64,000 nt of DNA. It comes from Desulfonatronum lacustre DSM 10312. GTDB lineage: Bacteria > Desulfobacterota > Desulfovibrionia > Desulfovibrionales > Desulfonatronaceae. Shown here piece after piece: positions 33,277 to 43,497 of the stretch. The first letter of the stretch is position 1; each line of letters begins with the position of its first letter. Location: positions 1,067,665 to 1,131,664 of the forward strand of contig NZ_KI912608.1 of assembly GCF_000519265.1 (NCBI RefSeq), read 5' to 3'. The translations under genes and the position numbers were made by a program. The notes below the pieces were generated by a model, which had not been told where the DNA came from, searched no databases, and saw only the letters and a list, made by a program, of their open reading frames with translations.

Positions 33277-33711
33277 ATGAAGCTCTATCTGGATAATTGC
33301 TGCTTCAATAGGCCGTTCGACGACCAATCCAACATCCGAATCCGACTAGCGGCGGAAGCTAAGTTGCGGATTCAAAAGGATATTCGTTCTGGTTTATATG
33401 CGCTGGTGTGGTCATACATTATGGATTACGATAATGGCAGGAATCCTTTCCTGGAGAGAAAGGAGCAGATCGCTTTATGGAGTGAGTACTCGGTAAACGA
33501 TGTCGAGGAAGATAACGAAGTATTACGAATTGCTCGATTGCTTAATGATAAAGGTATTAAGAAGATCGATTCCCTGCATATTGCCTGTGCCATTGTTGCG
33601 AAAGCTGATTATTTCCTGACAACCGACAAGGGCATTCTCAAGAAAGCCATGCTTGTAAACGATATTACGATCATAGATCCGATTGGGTTTATAATGGAGA
33701 CAGTGCAATGA
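33277..33711 (+). CDS. PIN-domain toxin-like protein, third cassette
   Basis: A 144-residue protein from the ATG at 33277. An alternative ATG at 33265 touches the AAGGAG directly, so it is less likely. It has the PIN acidic residues in LYLDNCCFNRPFDDQ, an internal Asp/Glu and the IDSLHIACAIVAKADYFLTT and DKGIL segments near the C-terminus. PIN toxins cut RNA with Mg2+. The stop overlaps the start of the small gene that follows (ATGA), the usual toxin-antitoxin coupling although here the toxin comes first. Confidence 0.8.
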   Translation: MKLYLDNCCFNRPFDDQSNIRIRLAAEAKLRIQKDIRSGLYALVWSYIMDYDNGRNPFLERKEQIALWSEYSVNDVEEDNEVLRIARLLNDKGIKKIDSLHIACAIVAKADYFLTTDKGILKKAMLVNDITIIDPIGFIMETVQ

Positions 33712-33920
33712 TTACCGATACAGAAATCAAGTCCAAGGGATTGCGGATACTCACGCGGAGTCTCGGCAATGTAGAGGCGGAGCGGTTTATGGCGCTGATT
33801 CAAAGGGAGCCTTTTGACTACACGAAGTGGCGACAGGATATGGACGAAGAATACGGCCTTGAAGAGATAAGCAGCAAAGCTATGGCGCTGAGATCGAAAA
33901 CCACCGAACAAGGCGTTTAA
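33708..33920 (+). CDS. Small partner (putative antitoxin) of the PIN protein
   Basis: A 70-residue hydrophilic protein that starts inside the PIN gene stop (ATGA). It contains AERFMALIQREPFDYTKWRQ, a pattern that recurs next to this kind of PIN protein. The likely role is antitoxin; no DNA-binding motif is evident. Its TAA (33918-33920) lies within the 5' arm of the third hairpin. Confidence 0.7.
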   Translation: MITDTEIKSKGLRILTRSLGNVEAERFMALIQREPFDYTKWRQDMDEEYGLEEISSKAMALRSKTTEQGV

Positions 33921-34003
33921 CAGTCCGTTGAAAAACCCCCAATTGCTGCGTCGCTACAAAAAGTTCAAACTCTTACAGCAGTTGGTTAGCGCTGTCGTTT
34001 GGT
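33903..34003 (+). repeat. attC-like hairpin 3 with an inserted repeat
   Basis: The 5' arm ACCGAACAAGGCGTTTAAC (33903-33921) pairs imperfectly with GGTTAGCGCTGTCGTTTGGT (33984-34003). Between them is a GTTGAAAAACCCCCAATTGC sequence related to the hairpin at 3549-3597, so a dispersed repeat seems to have entered the loop. Confidence 0.45.
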
Positions 34004-34161
34004 GCAACAGGATCAGATGATGCCAACGGTCTACATCGAGACGTCGATCGACAGCTGTCTTCGGCGGAAACAGCGCCCAACAAGTGCGCAACCTCCGACC
34101 GGGAGCCGGCTGATCGTCGCACTCGTTCCGCCCGGCCAGCCCTCGACGGGGTGGGCGTGAC

Positions 34162-35109
34162 GTGACAACACCCCCCACTCCCCCCTCCTCCCCCGCCCTG
34201 CACCCCTGGATGGACCTGTTTCTGGAATACATCCTGGTGGAAAAGGGACTTGCGGAAAACAGCGTGGCCGCCTACACCACGGACCTGGAATCTCTGCAGC
34301 GATTTCTGACCCGCGAAAGCCTGGATCTGGAGCGGTTTTCCAGCCGACACGGCCTGCTCTACCTGCTGCATCTGCGCCAGACCGGACTGCAAAACCGCTC
34401 CCTGGCCCGGCACCTGGCCACGTTGCGCGGCCTGTTCGCGTTTTTGGTCCGGGAGCGGCTGATCGCTGAAAATCCACTGGAAAAGCTGGAAAACCCCAAG
34501 CTGCCCCGCCATCTTCCGGACGTACTCAGTCGGGAGGAGGTCACGGCCCTGCTGGCCCAGCCGAACAGCAACGACAAGCTGGGGTTCCGGGACCGGACCA
34601 TGCTCGAACTGCTCTACGCCGCGGGGTTGCGGGTCTCGGAGTTGATCGGCCTGCGTCCCGGGGACGTGGATTTGCAGGCCGGATTGCTGCGGGTCTTCGG
34701 CAAGGGCCGCAAGGAGCGGGTGGTGCCGATGCACGCCTCGGCCGGGAAATATCTGGAGATCTATATCCAGAACTGGCGTCCGGCCTTTTCGCCGAAAGCG
34801 GAGGTTCTGTTTCTGAACCGTTCCGGCAAGGGGCTGACCCGGCAGGGAGTCTGGAAGCTGATCAAGGCCTACGCCCGAAAGGCCGGAATCCACCACCCCA
34901 TCTCCCCGCATACCCTGCGTCATTCCTTTGCCACGCACCTGCTGGAAGGCGGGGCCGACCTGCGCACCGTGCAGATTCTCCTGGGCCACGCGGACATCCT
35001 GGCCACGGAAATCTACACCCATGTCCAGACTTCGCGCCTGAAGAGCCAGCACCAGAAACATCATCCAAGAAGCCGTCCCCCGGCCTCCCAGAACCAAACT
35101 TCCAAATAG
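34162..35109 (+). CDS. xerD: Tyrosine recombinase XerD-like
   Basis: A 315-residue site-specific recombinase with a GTG start. The core-binding N-terminal domain (about 15-100) precedes a catalytic domain with all active-site residues: Arg in LLYAAGLRVSELIGL, Lys in FGKGRKERVVP, HTLRHSFATHLLEGG (HxxR), LGHADILATEIYTHV (His and Tyr). This is the XerD arrangement used for chromosome dimer resolution at dif with XerC. It starts 159 bp after the third attC-like hairpin, but its GC content matches the core genome, so it is probably a housekeeping gene. Confidence 0.88.
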   Translation: MTTPPTPPSSPALHPWMDLFLEYILVEKGLAENSVAAYTTDLESLQRFLTRESLDLERFSSRHGLLYLLHLRQTGLQNRSLARHLATLRGLFAFLVRERLIAENPLEKLENPKLPRHLPDVLSREEVTALLAQPNSNDKLGFRDRTMLELLYAAGLRVSELIGLRPGDVDLQAGLLRVFGKGRKERVVPMHASAGKYLEIYIQNWRPAFSPKAEVLFLNRSGKGLTRQGVWKLIKAYARKAGIHHPISPHTLRHSFATHLLEGGADLRTVQILLGHADILATEIYTHVQTSRLKSQHQKHHPRSRPPASQNQTSK

Positions 35110-35169
35110 CTCCGAAACCACTCCCCTGCCCCCGTCTCCAAAATCCTTAACCTAAACCGCGACCACAAA

Positions 35170-37854
35170 ATGCCCACATCCCCCAAAACCCTGATCACCG
35201 CCCACAACAATGCCGACTTCGACGCCCTGGCGGCCATGGTGGCCGCGGGCAAGCTGTATCCGGACGCGGCGCTGATTTTTCCGGGCAGTCAGGAAAAGAA
35301 CCTGCGCAATTTTTTCATTCAGAGCGCGACCTATCTTTTCAATTTCCAGTCCATGAAGGAGATCGACACCTCGGCCGTGGAGCGGTTGGTGGTGGTGGAC
35401 ACCCGACAGCGCTCCCGGGTGGAGCATGTCCGCTCCGTGCTGGACCTGCCCGGTCTGACCATTCACCTCTACGACCACCATCCTGACTCGGAGGAGGATC
35501 TGCCGGCCCAGAAAAGCGTGGTCCAGCCCTGGGGATCGACCACGGCCATCCTGATCCGGGAAATCCGGGACTTGGGATTGTCCGTGTGCCCGGACGAGGC
35601 CACGATCATGGGGCTGGGCATTTACGAGGACACCGGAGCCTTCACTTTTTCCTCCACCACCACCCACGACTTCGACGCGGCCTCCTGGCTTCTGGCCCAG
35701 GGCATGGACCTGGACACCATTTCGGACCTGATCACCCGGGACCTGAGCGCGCAGCAGATCAATCTGCTGCACGCCATGCTCGGCACTGCCGCGGTGCACG
35801 ACATCAACGGGATCGAGGTGGTGATCACCGAGGTCAGCGTGGACGAGTACGTGGGAGATTTCGCCGTGCTGGTGCACAAGCTGGTGGACATGGAGAACAT
35901 CCGGGTACTCTTCGCCCTGGCCCGGATGAACGACCGGGTGCACCTCATCGCCCGCAGTCGGCGGCCGGAGGTGGACGTGGGGCGGATCTGCGGCTTTTTC
36001 GGCGGCGGGGGCCATGTCTACGCCGCCTCCGCGACCATCAAGGACCGCACCCTGTCCGAAATCAAGGAAGAGCTGTTCGCCCTGCTCTACTCGCACATCA
36101 ACCCGCAGATCCTGGTCCGGAGCTTCATGTCCAAGCCCGCGGTCACCGTGCCCCAGGGCACGACCCTGATCCAGGCCACGGAAATCATGACCCGCTATGG
36201 GCTGAAGGCCATTCCCGTGGTCCGGGAGGACGGGGGCTGCGTCGGCATCCTGGAGCATCAGCTTTCGGACCGGGCCGTGGGCCACGGCCTAGGCGAGCTG
36301 ACCGTGGACGAGTACATGCAGCGGGACGTGGCCGTGCTCACGCCCGAGGACGATCTCTACGCGGTGATGGAGATCATCCTGGGCCAGAAGCAGCGGTTGG
36401 TGCCGGTGCTGGAGGACGGGCACGTGACCGCGGTGATCACCCGTACGGACCTGATCACCATCTTCATCCAGGAATCCGCGCGGATTCCGGAATTCCTGCT
36501 GCCCGAGCGCAAGAGCGAGCGCAACATCAAGAGCATGCTCCGCTCCCGGCTGCCGGAACCGATCCTGAATCTGTTGGAACACGCCGGGGCCCTGGGCCAG
36601 GCCATGGGTGTGAACGTCTATGCCGTGGGCGGCTTTGTCCGGGACATCCTGCTGAACCGCCCGAACCTGGACATCGACCTGGTGGTGGAAGGCGACGGGA
36701 TCGGCTTTGCCCAGCTCTTCAGCCGCGAACTGGACGGACGGATCCGGATGCACAAGAAATTCCAGACCGCCGTGGTCATCCTTCCGGACGGCCAGAAGGT
36801 GGACGTGGCCACGGCCCGCCTGGAATATTACCAATACCCCACGGCCCTGCCCACGGTGGAACTCTCCTCCATCAAGATGGATCTCTACCGCCGGGACTTC
36901 ACCATCAACGCCCTGGCAGTGCGCCTGACGCCGGACAATTTCGGCAATCTGGTGGACTTCTTCTCGGCCCAGAAGGACATCAAGGAGAAGAGCATCCGCG
37001 TCCTGCACTCCCTAAGCTTCGTGGAGGACCCGACCCGCATCCTGCGGGCCATCCGCTTCGAGCAGCGCTTTCACTTCCGGATGGACCGCCAGACCGAACG
37101 GCTGATCAAGAACGCCATGAACCTGAACCTGTTCCAGAAGCTCTCCGGTCGCCGACTGTTCCAGGAACTGCGGCTGATCATGGAGGAACGCGAAGTCCTG
37201 GCCTGTTTTCGGCGCATGGACGGCTTCACCCTGCTCCAGGTGCTCCATCCCCTGCTCAAGCTCACCGACCAGTTGGAAACCACCCTGGACGAAGTGGAGC
37301 AGGTTCTGAACTGGTACCGCCTGCTCTACCTGGAACCCACGGCCCAGTCCTGGAAACTCTATTTCCTCGGCCTGGCTTCGGCCCTGGACGACGCCCAGTT
37401 TCAAATCCTGATGCGACGCTTGAACTTTTCGGACAAAGACGAAGCATCCCTTTGGGGCATGCGCCGGACCCTGGATGCAACCATTCACCTCCTGAGCCAG
37501 TGGCAAGGCCGCGGCGGGCCCGTGAGCGAGCTGTTCTTCATCCTCAACCAACTGCCCCTGGAGTCGGTTCTGTTCCTGATGGCCCGGGGCCAGAAAGAGG
37601 AAATGCGCCGGAACATCTCTCTGTTTCTGACCCAACTCAGAACCCAGAAGGTCGCGGTGACCGGCAAGGACCTCAAAGCCATGGGTTTGCCTCCCGGGCC
37701 GCACTACTCCGAGATCCTGCGGGCCGTCCAGGCGGCCATGATCGACGGCGTGGCCCCGGACCGGGGCAGCCAGTTGGTTCTGGCCGGGAAGCTGGTGGAT
37801 GAGTATAAACGGATCGCGCCTTCACGGAGTGCAAATGGAAAGATCATTCAGTAA
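35170..37854 (+). CDS. DHH-CBS-poly(A) polymerase fusion (tRNA CCA/A-adding type enzyme)
   Basis: An 894-residue three-part protein. Residues 1-310: DHH/DHHA1 phosphoesterase (ITAHNNADFDALAAMVAAGK, HLYDHHPDSEEDL, GGGGHVYAASA). About 315-440: two CBS domains. About 470-890: class II nucleotidyltransferase (VYAVGGFVRDILL, LDIDLVVEGDG, RRDFTINALAV, EDPTRILRAIRFEQRF). This fusion is known from deltaproteobacteria and Aquificae, where it adds CCA or the terminal A to tRNA. The DHH part is thought to act on nucleotides or oligoRNA, and CBS domains bind adenosine nucleotides. Cytoplasmic. Confidence 0.88.
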   Translation: MPTSPKTLITAHNNADFDALAAMVAAGKLYPDAALIFPGSQEKNLRNFFIQSATYLFNFQSMKEIDTSAVERLVVVDTRQRSRVEHVRSVLDLPGLTIHLYDHHPDSEEDLPAQKSVVQPWGSTTAILIREIRDLGLSVCPDEATIMGLGIYEDTGAFTFSSTTTHDFDAASWLLAQGMDLDTISDLITRDLSAQQINLLHAMLGTAAVHDINGIEVVITEVSVDEYVGDFAVLVHKLVDMENIRVLFALARMNDRVHLIARSRRPEVDVGRICGFFGGGGHVYAASATIKDRTLSEIKEELFALLYSHINPQILVRSFMSKPAVTVPQGTTLIQATEIMTRYGLKAIPVVREDGGCVGILEHQLSDRAVGHGLGELTVDEYMQRDVAVLTPEDDLYAVMEIILGQKQRLVPVLEDGHVTAVITRTDLITIFIQESARIPEFLLPERKSERNIKSMLRSRLPEPILNLLEHAGALGQAMGVNVYAVGGFVRDILLNRPNLDIDLVVEGDGIGFAQLFSRELDGRIRMHKKFQTAVVILPDGQKVDVATARLEYYQYPTALPTVELSSIKMDLYRRDFTINALAVRLTPDNFGNLVDFFSAQKDIKEKSIRVLHSLSFVEDPTRILRAIRFEQRFHFRMDRQTERLIKNAMNLNLFQKLSGRRLFQELRLIMEEREVLACFRRMDGFTLLQVLHPLLKLTDQLETTLDEVEQVLNWYRLLYLEPTAQSWKLYFLGLASALDDAQFQILMRRLNFSDKDEASLWGMRRTLDATIHLLSQWQGRGGPVSELFFILNQLPLESVLFLMARGQKEEMRRNISLFLTQLRTQKVAVTGKDLKAMGLPPGPHYSEILRAVQAAMIDGVAPDRGSQLVLAGKLVDEYKRIAPSRSANGKIIQ

Positions 37855-37882
37855 GCAGAGCAACACAAGGAGACACAGCATC

Positions 37883-38818
37883 ATGATCCGATCTCGTTTT
37901 CGGCGCATCTCGCGCCTGTGGGTTCACGCCGCGTGCGTCTTTGCGGCCATGATCACGGTTTTTGCACCACTCTTTTTGGCCGGTCCGGCTCAAGCCCGGT
38001 CTTTTCAGGACATTCTGGACAGCGGAGAACTGCGGGTTTGCTTCGCGCCGATCCATCCATCCGTGGTCCAGGCCGAACCCGAGGGATGTCGGGAGGACTG
38101 CCGTTTTTCCGGCCCGGCTTTCGAGGCGGCGCAGGCATTCACGGCTTTTCTTGGAGACTCGATGACCATGCGCGCCCTGCGCATCGATTGGGACGAGCAG
38201 TTTTTCAACGACCAGGGACGCACCGACCGGGACGCGGAATACGTGCCGGCCTTGCTGGATTCCGGGCACTGCGACCTGTACCCCAACAACCTGACCAAAA
38301 ATTCCTGGCGGCTCCAAAAAATGGACATCGTGACCATGTTCACCAACCGGATGATGGTGCTGGTCAATGCAGAAAGTCAAAGCACGATCCGTGGTCCGTC
38401 CGAACTGGGCGGGAAGGTCGCGGTGGTGGAAAAAGACACCTCCTACCACACCTGGCTTCAGGACCGAAACCAAACGACTTTCAAAGACGAACCAGTGGAT
38501 ATCCGCCTCCAGCCCACCGCCGACGGTCTGAATAATCTGGCTCAGGGGCGGGCCGACTTCACGGTGATCGACGCGGATGCGGCGTTCTGGATTATCCGTC
38601 ATCAGTTTCCCGACCTGATCATGGCTTTTCCCGTGGGGTCCATGGAAGAGGTGGGCTGGGGGATTCGCAAGGAGAGTCCGGAATTGCGCCAAGCCTTGCA
38701 GAATTTTTTCGACCAGCAACGCGCCGGACGCGATTCAGCCCTGAACGCGACATGGAACCGCCATTTCGGCATGAATCTGAACCAATTCATCAGCCTGCTC
38801 GGCTCGATGCAGGAATAG
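37883..38818 (+). CDS. Periplasmic solute-binding protein family 3-like, paralog 1
   Basis: A 311-residue exported protein read from the ATG at 37883 (AAGGAG upstream); signal peptide about 1-38. The fold is family 3 (SBP_bac_3): SFQDILDSGELRVCFAPI, DLYPNNLTKNSWRLQKMDIV, LGGKVAVVEKDTSYHTWL and LAQGRADFTVIDADAAFWII. There are no ABC transporter genes nearby; instead a second paralog and a hybrid kinase follow, so it probably acts as a sensory binding protein. Cysteine pair CREDC suggests a disulfide. Confidence 0.82.
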   Translation: MIRSRFRRISRLWVHAACVFAAMITVFAPLFLAGPAQARSFQDILDSGELRVCFAPIHPSVVQAEPEGCREDCRFSGPAFEAAQAFTAFLGDSMTMRALRIDWDEQFFNDQGRTDRDAEYVPALLDSGHCDLYPNNLTKNSWRLQKMDIVTMFTNRMMVLVNAESQSTIRGPSELGGKVAVVEKDTSYHTWLQDRNQTTFKDEPVDIRLQPTADGLNNLAQGRADFTVIDADAAFWIIRHQFPDLIMAFPVGSMEEVGWGIRKESPELRQALQNFFDQQRAGRDSALNATWNRHFGMNLNQFISLLGSMQE

Positions 38819-38835
38819 CCTCAGGAGAGTCCGCC

Positions 38836-39765
38836 ATGCCCACCCAGATCATGCCCGCATCCCGCAAGTTCACCTGGAAAGGCCTTGCCATCGCTCTGCT
38901 TTTCCTCCTGCTCTGCCCGCTCCCTTCCGTCTCCTCGGCCCAGGCCCGCGGCCTGGAGGAAATCCGGGAGTCCGGAGAACTGCGGGCCTGTATCGTCCCG
39001 GCGACCCCGGCCTATGTGACTTTTGCCGATCCGGCCTGCCTGGAGGATTGCCGGGTCTCCGGGCCGGTCCCCAGAGTGGTGGAGGCCGTGGCCGCGGCCT
39101 TGGGATCTGACGTCCGTCCGATTTTTCATCGTCTGGAGTGGGATGAACAGTTTCATAACGCCGAAGGCCGGACCGCCCTGGAGGCCGAATACACTCCGTA
39201 CCACCTGGAAACCGGACGTTGCGACGTCTACCCCACCCACCTGACCAAGAATGAATGGCGGCTGAAAAAATTGGATTTCGCCATCCTGTTTCTCAACCGG
39301 ATCATGGTCATCGTCCATCAGGACCGGCTGCCCGAGTTCACATCCATGGACGATCTGGCCGGAAAAACAGCCGGGGTGGCGTTGAACACCAGTCTGCACA
39401 CCTGGGTCCTGGAGCAAAATCAGGAGGCGTTCCGGGACGACCCGATCCAGATACGGCTGATCGACTTCGGAGCAGAACTGGGTTCCGTGGAGTCCGGGCT
39501 CGCGGACTTCACGCTGTTGGACGCGGAAGTTTCCCTGTGGGAGTCCGTGAACCGCTTCCAGGATCTGAATGTGGCCTTTCCTGTGGGACCGATGGAAGAA
39601 ATCGGCTGGGCCTTCAGTCGCCAAAACCAGGATCTGCGGGATGTTGTGCAAGCCTTCTTCACCGAACAAGTCAGGACCGAAACCTCGGCCTTGAACAGCA
39701 TCTGGAAAGAGGAGTACGGACTGACCCTGAGCCAGTTCCGGGCTTTGATCCAGGCTACCCAGTAG
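38836..39765 (+). CDS. Periplasmic solute-binding protein family 3-like, paralog 2
   Basis: A 309-residue exported protein (signal peptide about 1-39) with the same plan as the preceding gene: GLEEIRESGELRACIVPA, CDVYPTHLTKNEWRLKKLDF, LAGKTAGVALNTSLHTWVL, VESGLADFTLLDAEVSLWES and MEEIGWAF. It arose by tandem duplication. It lies 17 bp downstream of paralog 1 and 15 bp upstream of the hybrid kinase, in one transcription unit. Ligand unknown. Confidence 0.82.
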   Translation: MPTQIMPASRKFTWKGLAIALLFLLLCPLPSVSSAQARGLEEIRESGELRACIVPATPAYVTFADPACLEDCRVSGPVPRVVEAVAAALGSDVRPIFHRLEWDEQFHNAEGRTALEAEYTPYHLETGRCDVYPTHLTKNEWRLKKLDFAILFLNRIMVIVHQDRLPEFTSMDDLAGKTAGVALNTSLHTWVLEQNQEAFRDDPIQIRLIDFGAELGSVESGLADFTLLDAEVSLWESVNRFQDLNVAFPVGPMEEIGWAFSRQNQDLRDVVQAFFTEQVRTETSALNSIWKEEYGLTLSQFRALIQATQ

Positions 39766-39780
39766 GATAACCGAATTCAT

Positions 39781-42700
39781 ATGCTCAAGAGCGTCGCGGC
39801 GTTGTCCGCCTCTTCCATTAAAACCCGCCTGTTGCTCATGACCGCCGGCATCGTGCTTCTGGTGGTCCTGGTGCTTTCCCTGGTCACCGCCTACCGGGCC
39901 GTGAGTCTCCTGGAAGGGGAATCTCGAAGGGAATTGCGGCATTCCCTGGCCCTGACCTCAGACATCTTCAAGGAATTCATCAACGTCCGTCAGGCCAACC
40001 TGTACGTCTGGCGGAGCAACCCGCTGGTGGAGTTCGTGGGCGCCGACCCGCGGCTCGGCTCGGTGTTCGTTCCCAGCCTGCGCGACTTTTTCGCCCAGAT
40101 CAAAACCCAAGAGCCCTGGATCGAGAACATCCTGATCACCAAGAACAACGAGGCTCTGTACGAGGATACGCCCTACCTGCGCTGGCTGGACCAACCGGAG
40201 CGCGACCGCCTGATGCATTTTCTGGGCGAGGTCGGCGAACAAACCCCCTTGCTGCTGGCCCTGCCCCGCACCCCGAACATGATCAGCCAGCGGCACGTGC
40301 TGGTTTTCAGGCAGGCCATCCTCAACCAGGGCGCACCCTTGGACGACACGCACCTGGTGACAATGATCAACCTGGAAACGGCCGGACAGGCCCTGTTCGG
40401 TGCGACCAGGATCGGCAACCAGGGCTTTGTGAGCCTGGCCTACCAGCCGCATCAGCGCTCCTTTTTCACTCCGGAACAAGTCGTGGAAGAAGGTGAGCCG
40501 TCATCGGCACGGGCCGAACTCAATACATTGTCCCAGCAGTGGAACCAACCCGGGGACATTCCTTCCCGGACGTCCATGCTGCTCCTGGACCAGCTTCAGA
40601 TGAACGACTTGCCCATCTGGCTGATCGGCGTGGCCGCGGTGGACGACATCAACAGCCCGGTCCGCGAACTCTTGCTGTACATGGTGGGCGTGGGCACCCT
40701 GACGCTGCTTTTGGGCATTGCCGCAGCTGCCTTTTTCTCCGGGCGCATCGCCGGGCCGATCCGGGAACTGACCGACAAGGTCCAGCGCTTCACCCTGGCC
40801 TGGAGGGAGAGCAAGGCCACGGAAGGTGAACCTTTGCTGCCCTCGGATGTACACATTGATTTCTCGCCGGAAGACCAAGGCCACCCTCCCTCATCCCGGG
40901 ATGAACTGGCCGTGCTGACCAGGTCCTTCCACCTGATGGCTAGGGAAATCCACGAGCTATTTTCCAAGACCCAGCAATACGCCCAGGAATTGGAACAGCA
41001 CAGTCTGCACCTGGAAAATCTCGTGGAAGAGCGAACCATGGAATTGGCCGATGCCAACGTCCATTTGCTGGAAGCCAAGGAAATCGCGGAAGCCGCCACC
41101 CAGGCCAAGAGTCTCTTTTTGGCCAATATGAGCCATGAAATCCGCACGCCCATGAACATCGTCATCGGCCTCAGCCACCTGGCGTTAAAGACCGACCTCA
41201 CCGAACAGCAGCGGGACTATCTGACCAAAATTCGCGGCGCGTCCCAGAATCTTTTGGGCATCATCAACGACATCCTGGACTTCTCCAAGATCGAGGCCGG
41301 ACGGCTGGACTTCGAGCAGATCCCCTTTGATCTGGACGCGGTGGTGAGCAACCTGTCCACCCTGTTCTCGGAAAAAGCCGGTGCCAAGGGTGTGGAGTTT
41401 TTGCTGGCCTACACCTCGGATATCCCGAACTATCTCATTGGTGATCCCCTGCGCCTGGGTCAGGTGTTGACCAACCTCACGGGCAATGCCCTGAAGTTCA
41501 CCGAACACGGGGAAGTGAAAGTCGGCGTGAGCCTGGTGGAGGAGTCGGATGACTCCGTGACGCTGCGCTTTGCCGTCCGGGATACGGGCATCGGGATGAC
41601 CGAGGAGCAGATCGGCAAGCTGTTCAGCGCCTTCAGCCAGGCCGACGCCTCCACCACGCGACGTTTCGGCGGCACCGGGCTGGGGCTGACCATTTCCCAA
41701 CGCCTGGTGGAGAGGATGCACGGCCGGATCGAGGTTCACTCCACCCCGGACCGGGGCAGCGAGTTTTCCTTCATCGCCCGGTTCGGCAGGCAAAAGGAAC
41801 GCCCGACCCATTGCCTGACCAAGGCGGATTTCGGCCATCGTCGGGTCCTGGTGGTGGACGACAGCCTCAGCGCCCGGGAAATCCTGCGCGATATGCTGAT
41901 CAGCTTCAATCTGCACGTGGATACGGCGGCCTCGGCCGAGGAAGGCCTGCGCCTCGTTCAGCAGGCAAAAGCCCAGGGCCTTCCCTATGCTCTGGTGCTC
42001 ATGGACTGGCAGATGCCGGGCATGGACGGCATTGAGGCCATCCGCCGAATTCGCTCTGAACCGCAAAGCGAGGCCTTGCCCCTGATGGTCATGGTCACCG
42101 GCTATGGCCGCGAGGAGGTCATGAGCCGGGTCAGCGACCGTGAACTGGACGGGCTGCTGCTCAAGCCGGTCAATCCTTCCATGCTCTTCGACGCTCTGAC
42201 CAGCTTCTTCGCTAATCCGTCATGCGCCTCGACCGTCAGGAAGCAGGACCGCGTCGAATCCTCTCCGACCCCGCCGGATAAACTGCATGGCCACGTCCTG
42301 GTCGCCGAAGACAATCCCATCAATCAGCAAGTAGCCAGGGAACTGCTGGAAGGCTTCGGCCTGACAGTGCGCCTGGCCGACAATGGCCGGAAAGCCGTGG
42401 AACTGATCGCCGCGGAGCGCTTCGACCTGGTGCTGATGGACATTCAAATGCCGGAAATGGACGGGTATGAGGCGACGCGGCGCATTCGAGCTTTTGAGGT
42501 TGAACCTTCAACAACCGTGAACCGTGATCGGCGAACGCCGATCATCGCCATGACCGCCCACGCCATGACAGGCGATCGGGAGAAGTCCTTGAACGCCGGA
42601 ATGGACGACCATGTGTCCAAGCCCATCGACCCGGACCTGTTGCTGCGCACCCTGGCTCAATGGCTGCCGCCGGGCGATGGAGAACGAAAAACGGATGAGC

Positions 42701-43497
42701 AACCCAGGGCGACCCCGCTAACCGCTCCAGCAAGCACGGCTCCTTCACCGACCACCCAGCCGTCCGTCCCGTCGTCCGCCCCGCTATCCACTCTGTTGCC
42801 CGACCAGTTGTCCGGCTTCGACCTTGCCCAGGGCCTGTCCAGGCTGCGCGGCAATGAGAAGCTGTATCTGAAATTGCTGTTGGATTTTCGGGGCAGTTAC
42901 GCGGACGGTTTGGAAAAAATCGAACAGGGCGTCCAGGCCGGAGAACGCGAGCAGGCCGCCCGCACCGTACACGCCATCAAGGGCGTGGCCGGCAACTTGG
43001 CGGCCAACGCGGTCTTTGAAGCGGCCCAGGGCCTGGAACACTCGCTCAAGGTCGATCCGGACACCGATCCGGACGGCCAAGCCACGGCCCTTGCCGATTT
43101 TTCCACCGCGTTCCAGACCGTGATGACCAGTCTTGCCGCCCTGGTCCCACCGAATGCCTCGCCGGAAGCATCACCGGAAGCATCACCGGAAGCCTCGATT
43201 CCGGCCTCGGGAACCGTCCCTTCCCCCGTCGAAACGGCGCAAAAAAAGAGTGCGGCATCGCATCCGGACGTTGACGTGATTGCCCTCCACTCCCTGATCA
43301 ATGATCTGCGAGAACTCCTGGAGGACGGCAATCCCAGGGCCGAGGAACTGGCCGAGGGGTTGCTAAACCGACTTGATGGACGATATTCGGACCTGACCGG
43401 TCAATTGCTGCAAGCAATTCATGACTTTCAATTCGAAAAAGCCGCGGAGACCATCGCGGAACTGGCAGGGCGGCTTGGACCGTCGGAGACAAAATGA
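39781..43497 (+). CDS. Hybrid sensor histidine kinase (HAMP-HisKA-HATPase-REC-REC-HPt)
   Basis: A 1238-residue membrane kinase. TM1 (about 18-40) and TM2 (about 298-318, [19 protein letters not shown]) bracket a periplasmic sensor domain; HAMP follows, then HisKA with [19 protein letters not shown], HATPase with [33 protein letters not shown], and two receiver domains (VVDDSL.., [33 protein letters not shown]). The C-terminal HPt has [10 protein letters not shown]. Before the last part is a repeat [12 protein letters not shown] linker. The two upstream binding proteins may feed it ligand, like the BvgS/SBP plan split into separate proteins. Confidence 0.92.
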   Translation: MLKSVAALSASSIKTRLLLMTAGIVLLVVLVLSLVTAYRAVSLLEGESRRELRHSLALTSDIFKEFINVRQANLYVWRSNPLVEFVGADPRLGSVFVPSLRDFFAQIKTQEPWIENILITKNNEALYEDTPYLRWLDQPERDRLMHFLGEVGEQTPLLLALPRTPNMISQRHVLVFRQAILNQGAPLDDTHLVTMINLETAGQALFGATRIGNQGFVSLAYQPHQRSFFTPEQVVEEGEPSSARAELNTLSQQWNQPGDIPSRTSMLLLDQLQMNDLPIWLIGVAAVDDINSPVRELLLYMVGVGTLTLLLGIAAAAFFSGRIAGPIRELTDKVQRFTLAWRESKATEGEPLLPSDVHIDFSPEDQGHPPSSRDELAVLTRSFHLMAREIHELFSKTQQYAQELEQHSLHLENLVEERTMELADANVHLLEAKEIAEAATQAKSLFLANMSHEIRTPMNIVIGLSHLALKTDLTEQQRDYLTKIRGASQNLLGIINDILDFSKIEAGRLDFEQIPFDLDAVVSNLSTLFSEKAGAKGVEFLLAYTSDIPNYLIGDPLRLGQVLTNLTGNALKFTEHGEVKVGVSLVEESDDSVTLRFAVRDTGIGMTEEQIGKLFSAFSQADASTTRRFGGTGLGLTISQRLVERMHGRIEVHSTPDRGSEFSFIARFGRQKERPTHCLTKADFGHRRVLVVDDSLSAREILRDMLISFNLHVDTAASAEEGLRLVQQAKAQGLPYALVLMDWQMPGMDGIEAIRRIRSEPQSEALPLMVMVTGYGREEVMSRVSDRELDGLLLKPVNPSMLFDALTSFFANPSCASTVRKQDRVESSPTPPDKLHGHVLVAEDNPINQQVARELLEGFGLTVRLADNGRKAVELIAAERFDLVLMDIQMPEMDGYEATRRIRAFEVEPSTTVNRDRRTPIIAMTAHAMTGDREKSLNAGMDDHVSKPIDPDLLLRTLAQWLPPGDGERKTDEQPRATPLTAPASTAPSPTTQPSVPSSAPLSTLLPDQLSGFDLAQGLSRLRGNEKLYLKLLLDFRGSYADGLEKIEQGVQAGEREQAARTVHAIKGVAGNLAANAVFEAAQGLEHSLKVDPDTDPDGQATALADFSTAFQTVMTSLAALVPPNASPEASPEASPEASIPASGTVPSPVETAQKKSAASHPDVDVIALHSLINDLRELLEDGNPRAEELAEGLLNRLDGRYSDLTGQLLQAIHDFQFEKAAETIAELAGRLGPSETK

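Noticed and set aside
34162-35109. XerD-like recombinase as the integrase of the cassette cluster
   Set aside because: Its sequence and GC content are of a housekeeping XerD, it is on the 3' side of the cassettes, and it lacks an obvious IntI-specific insertion.
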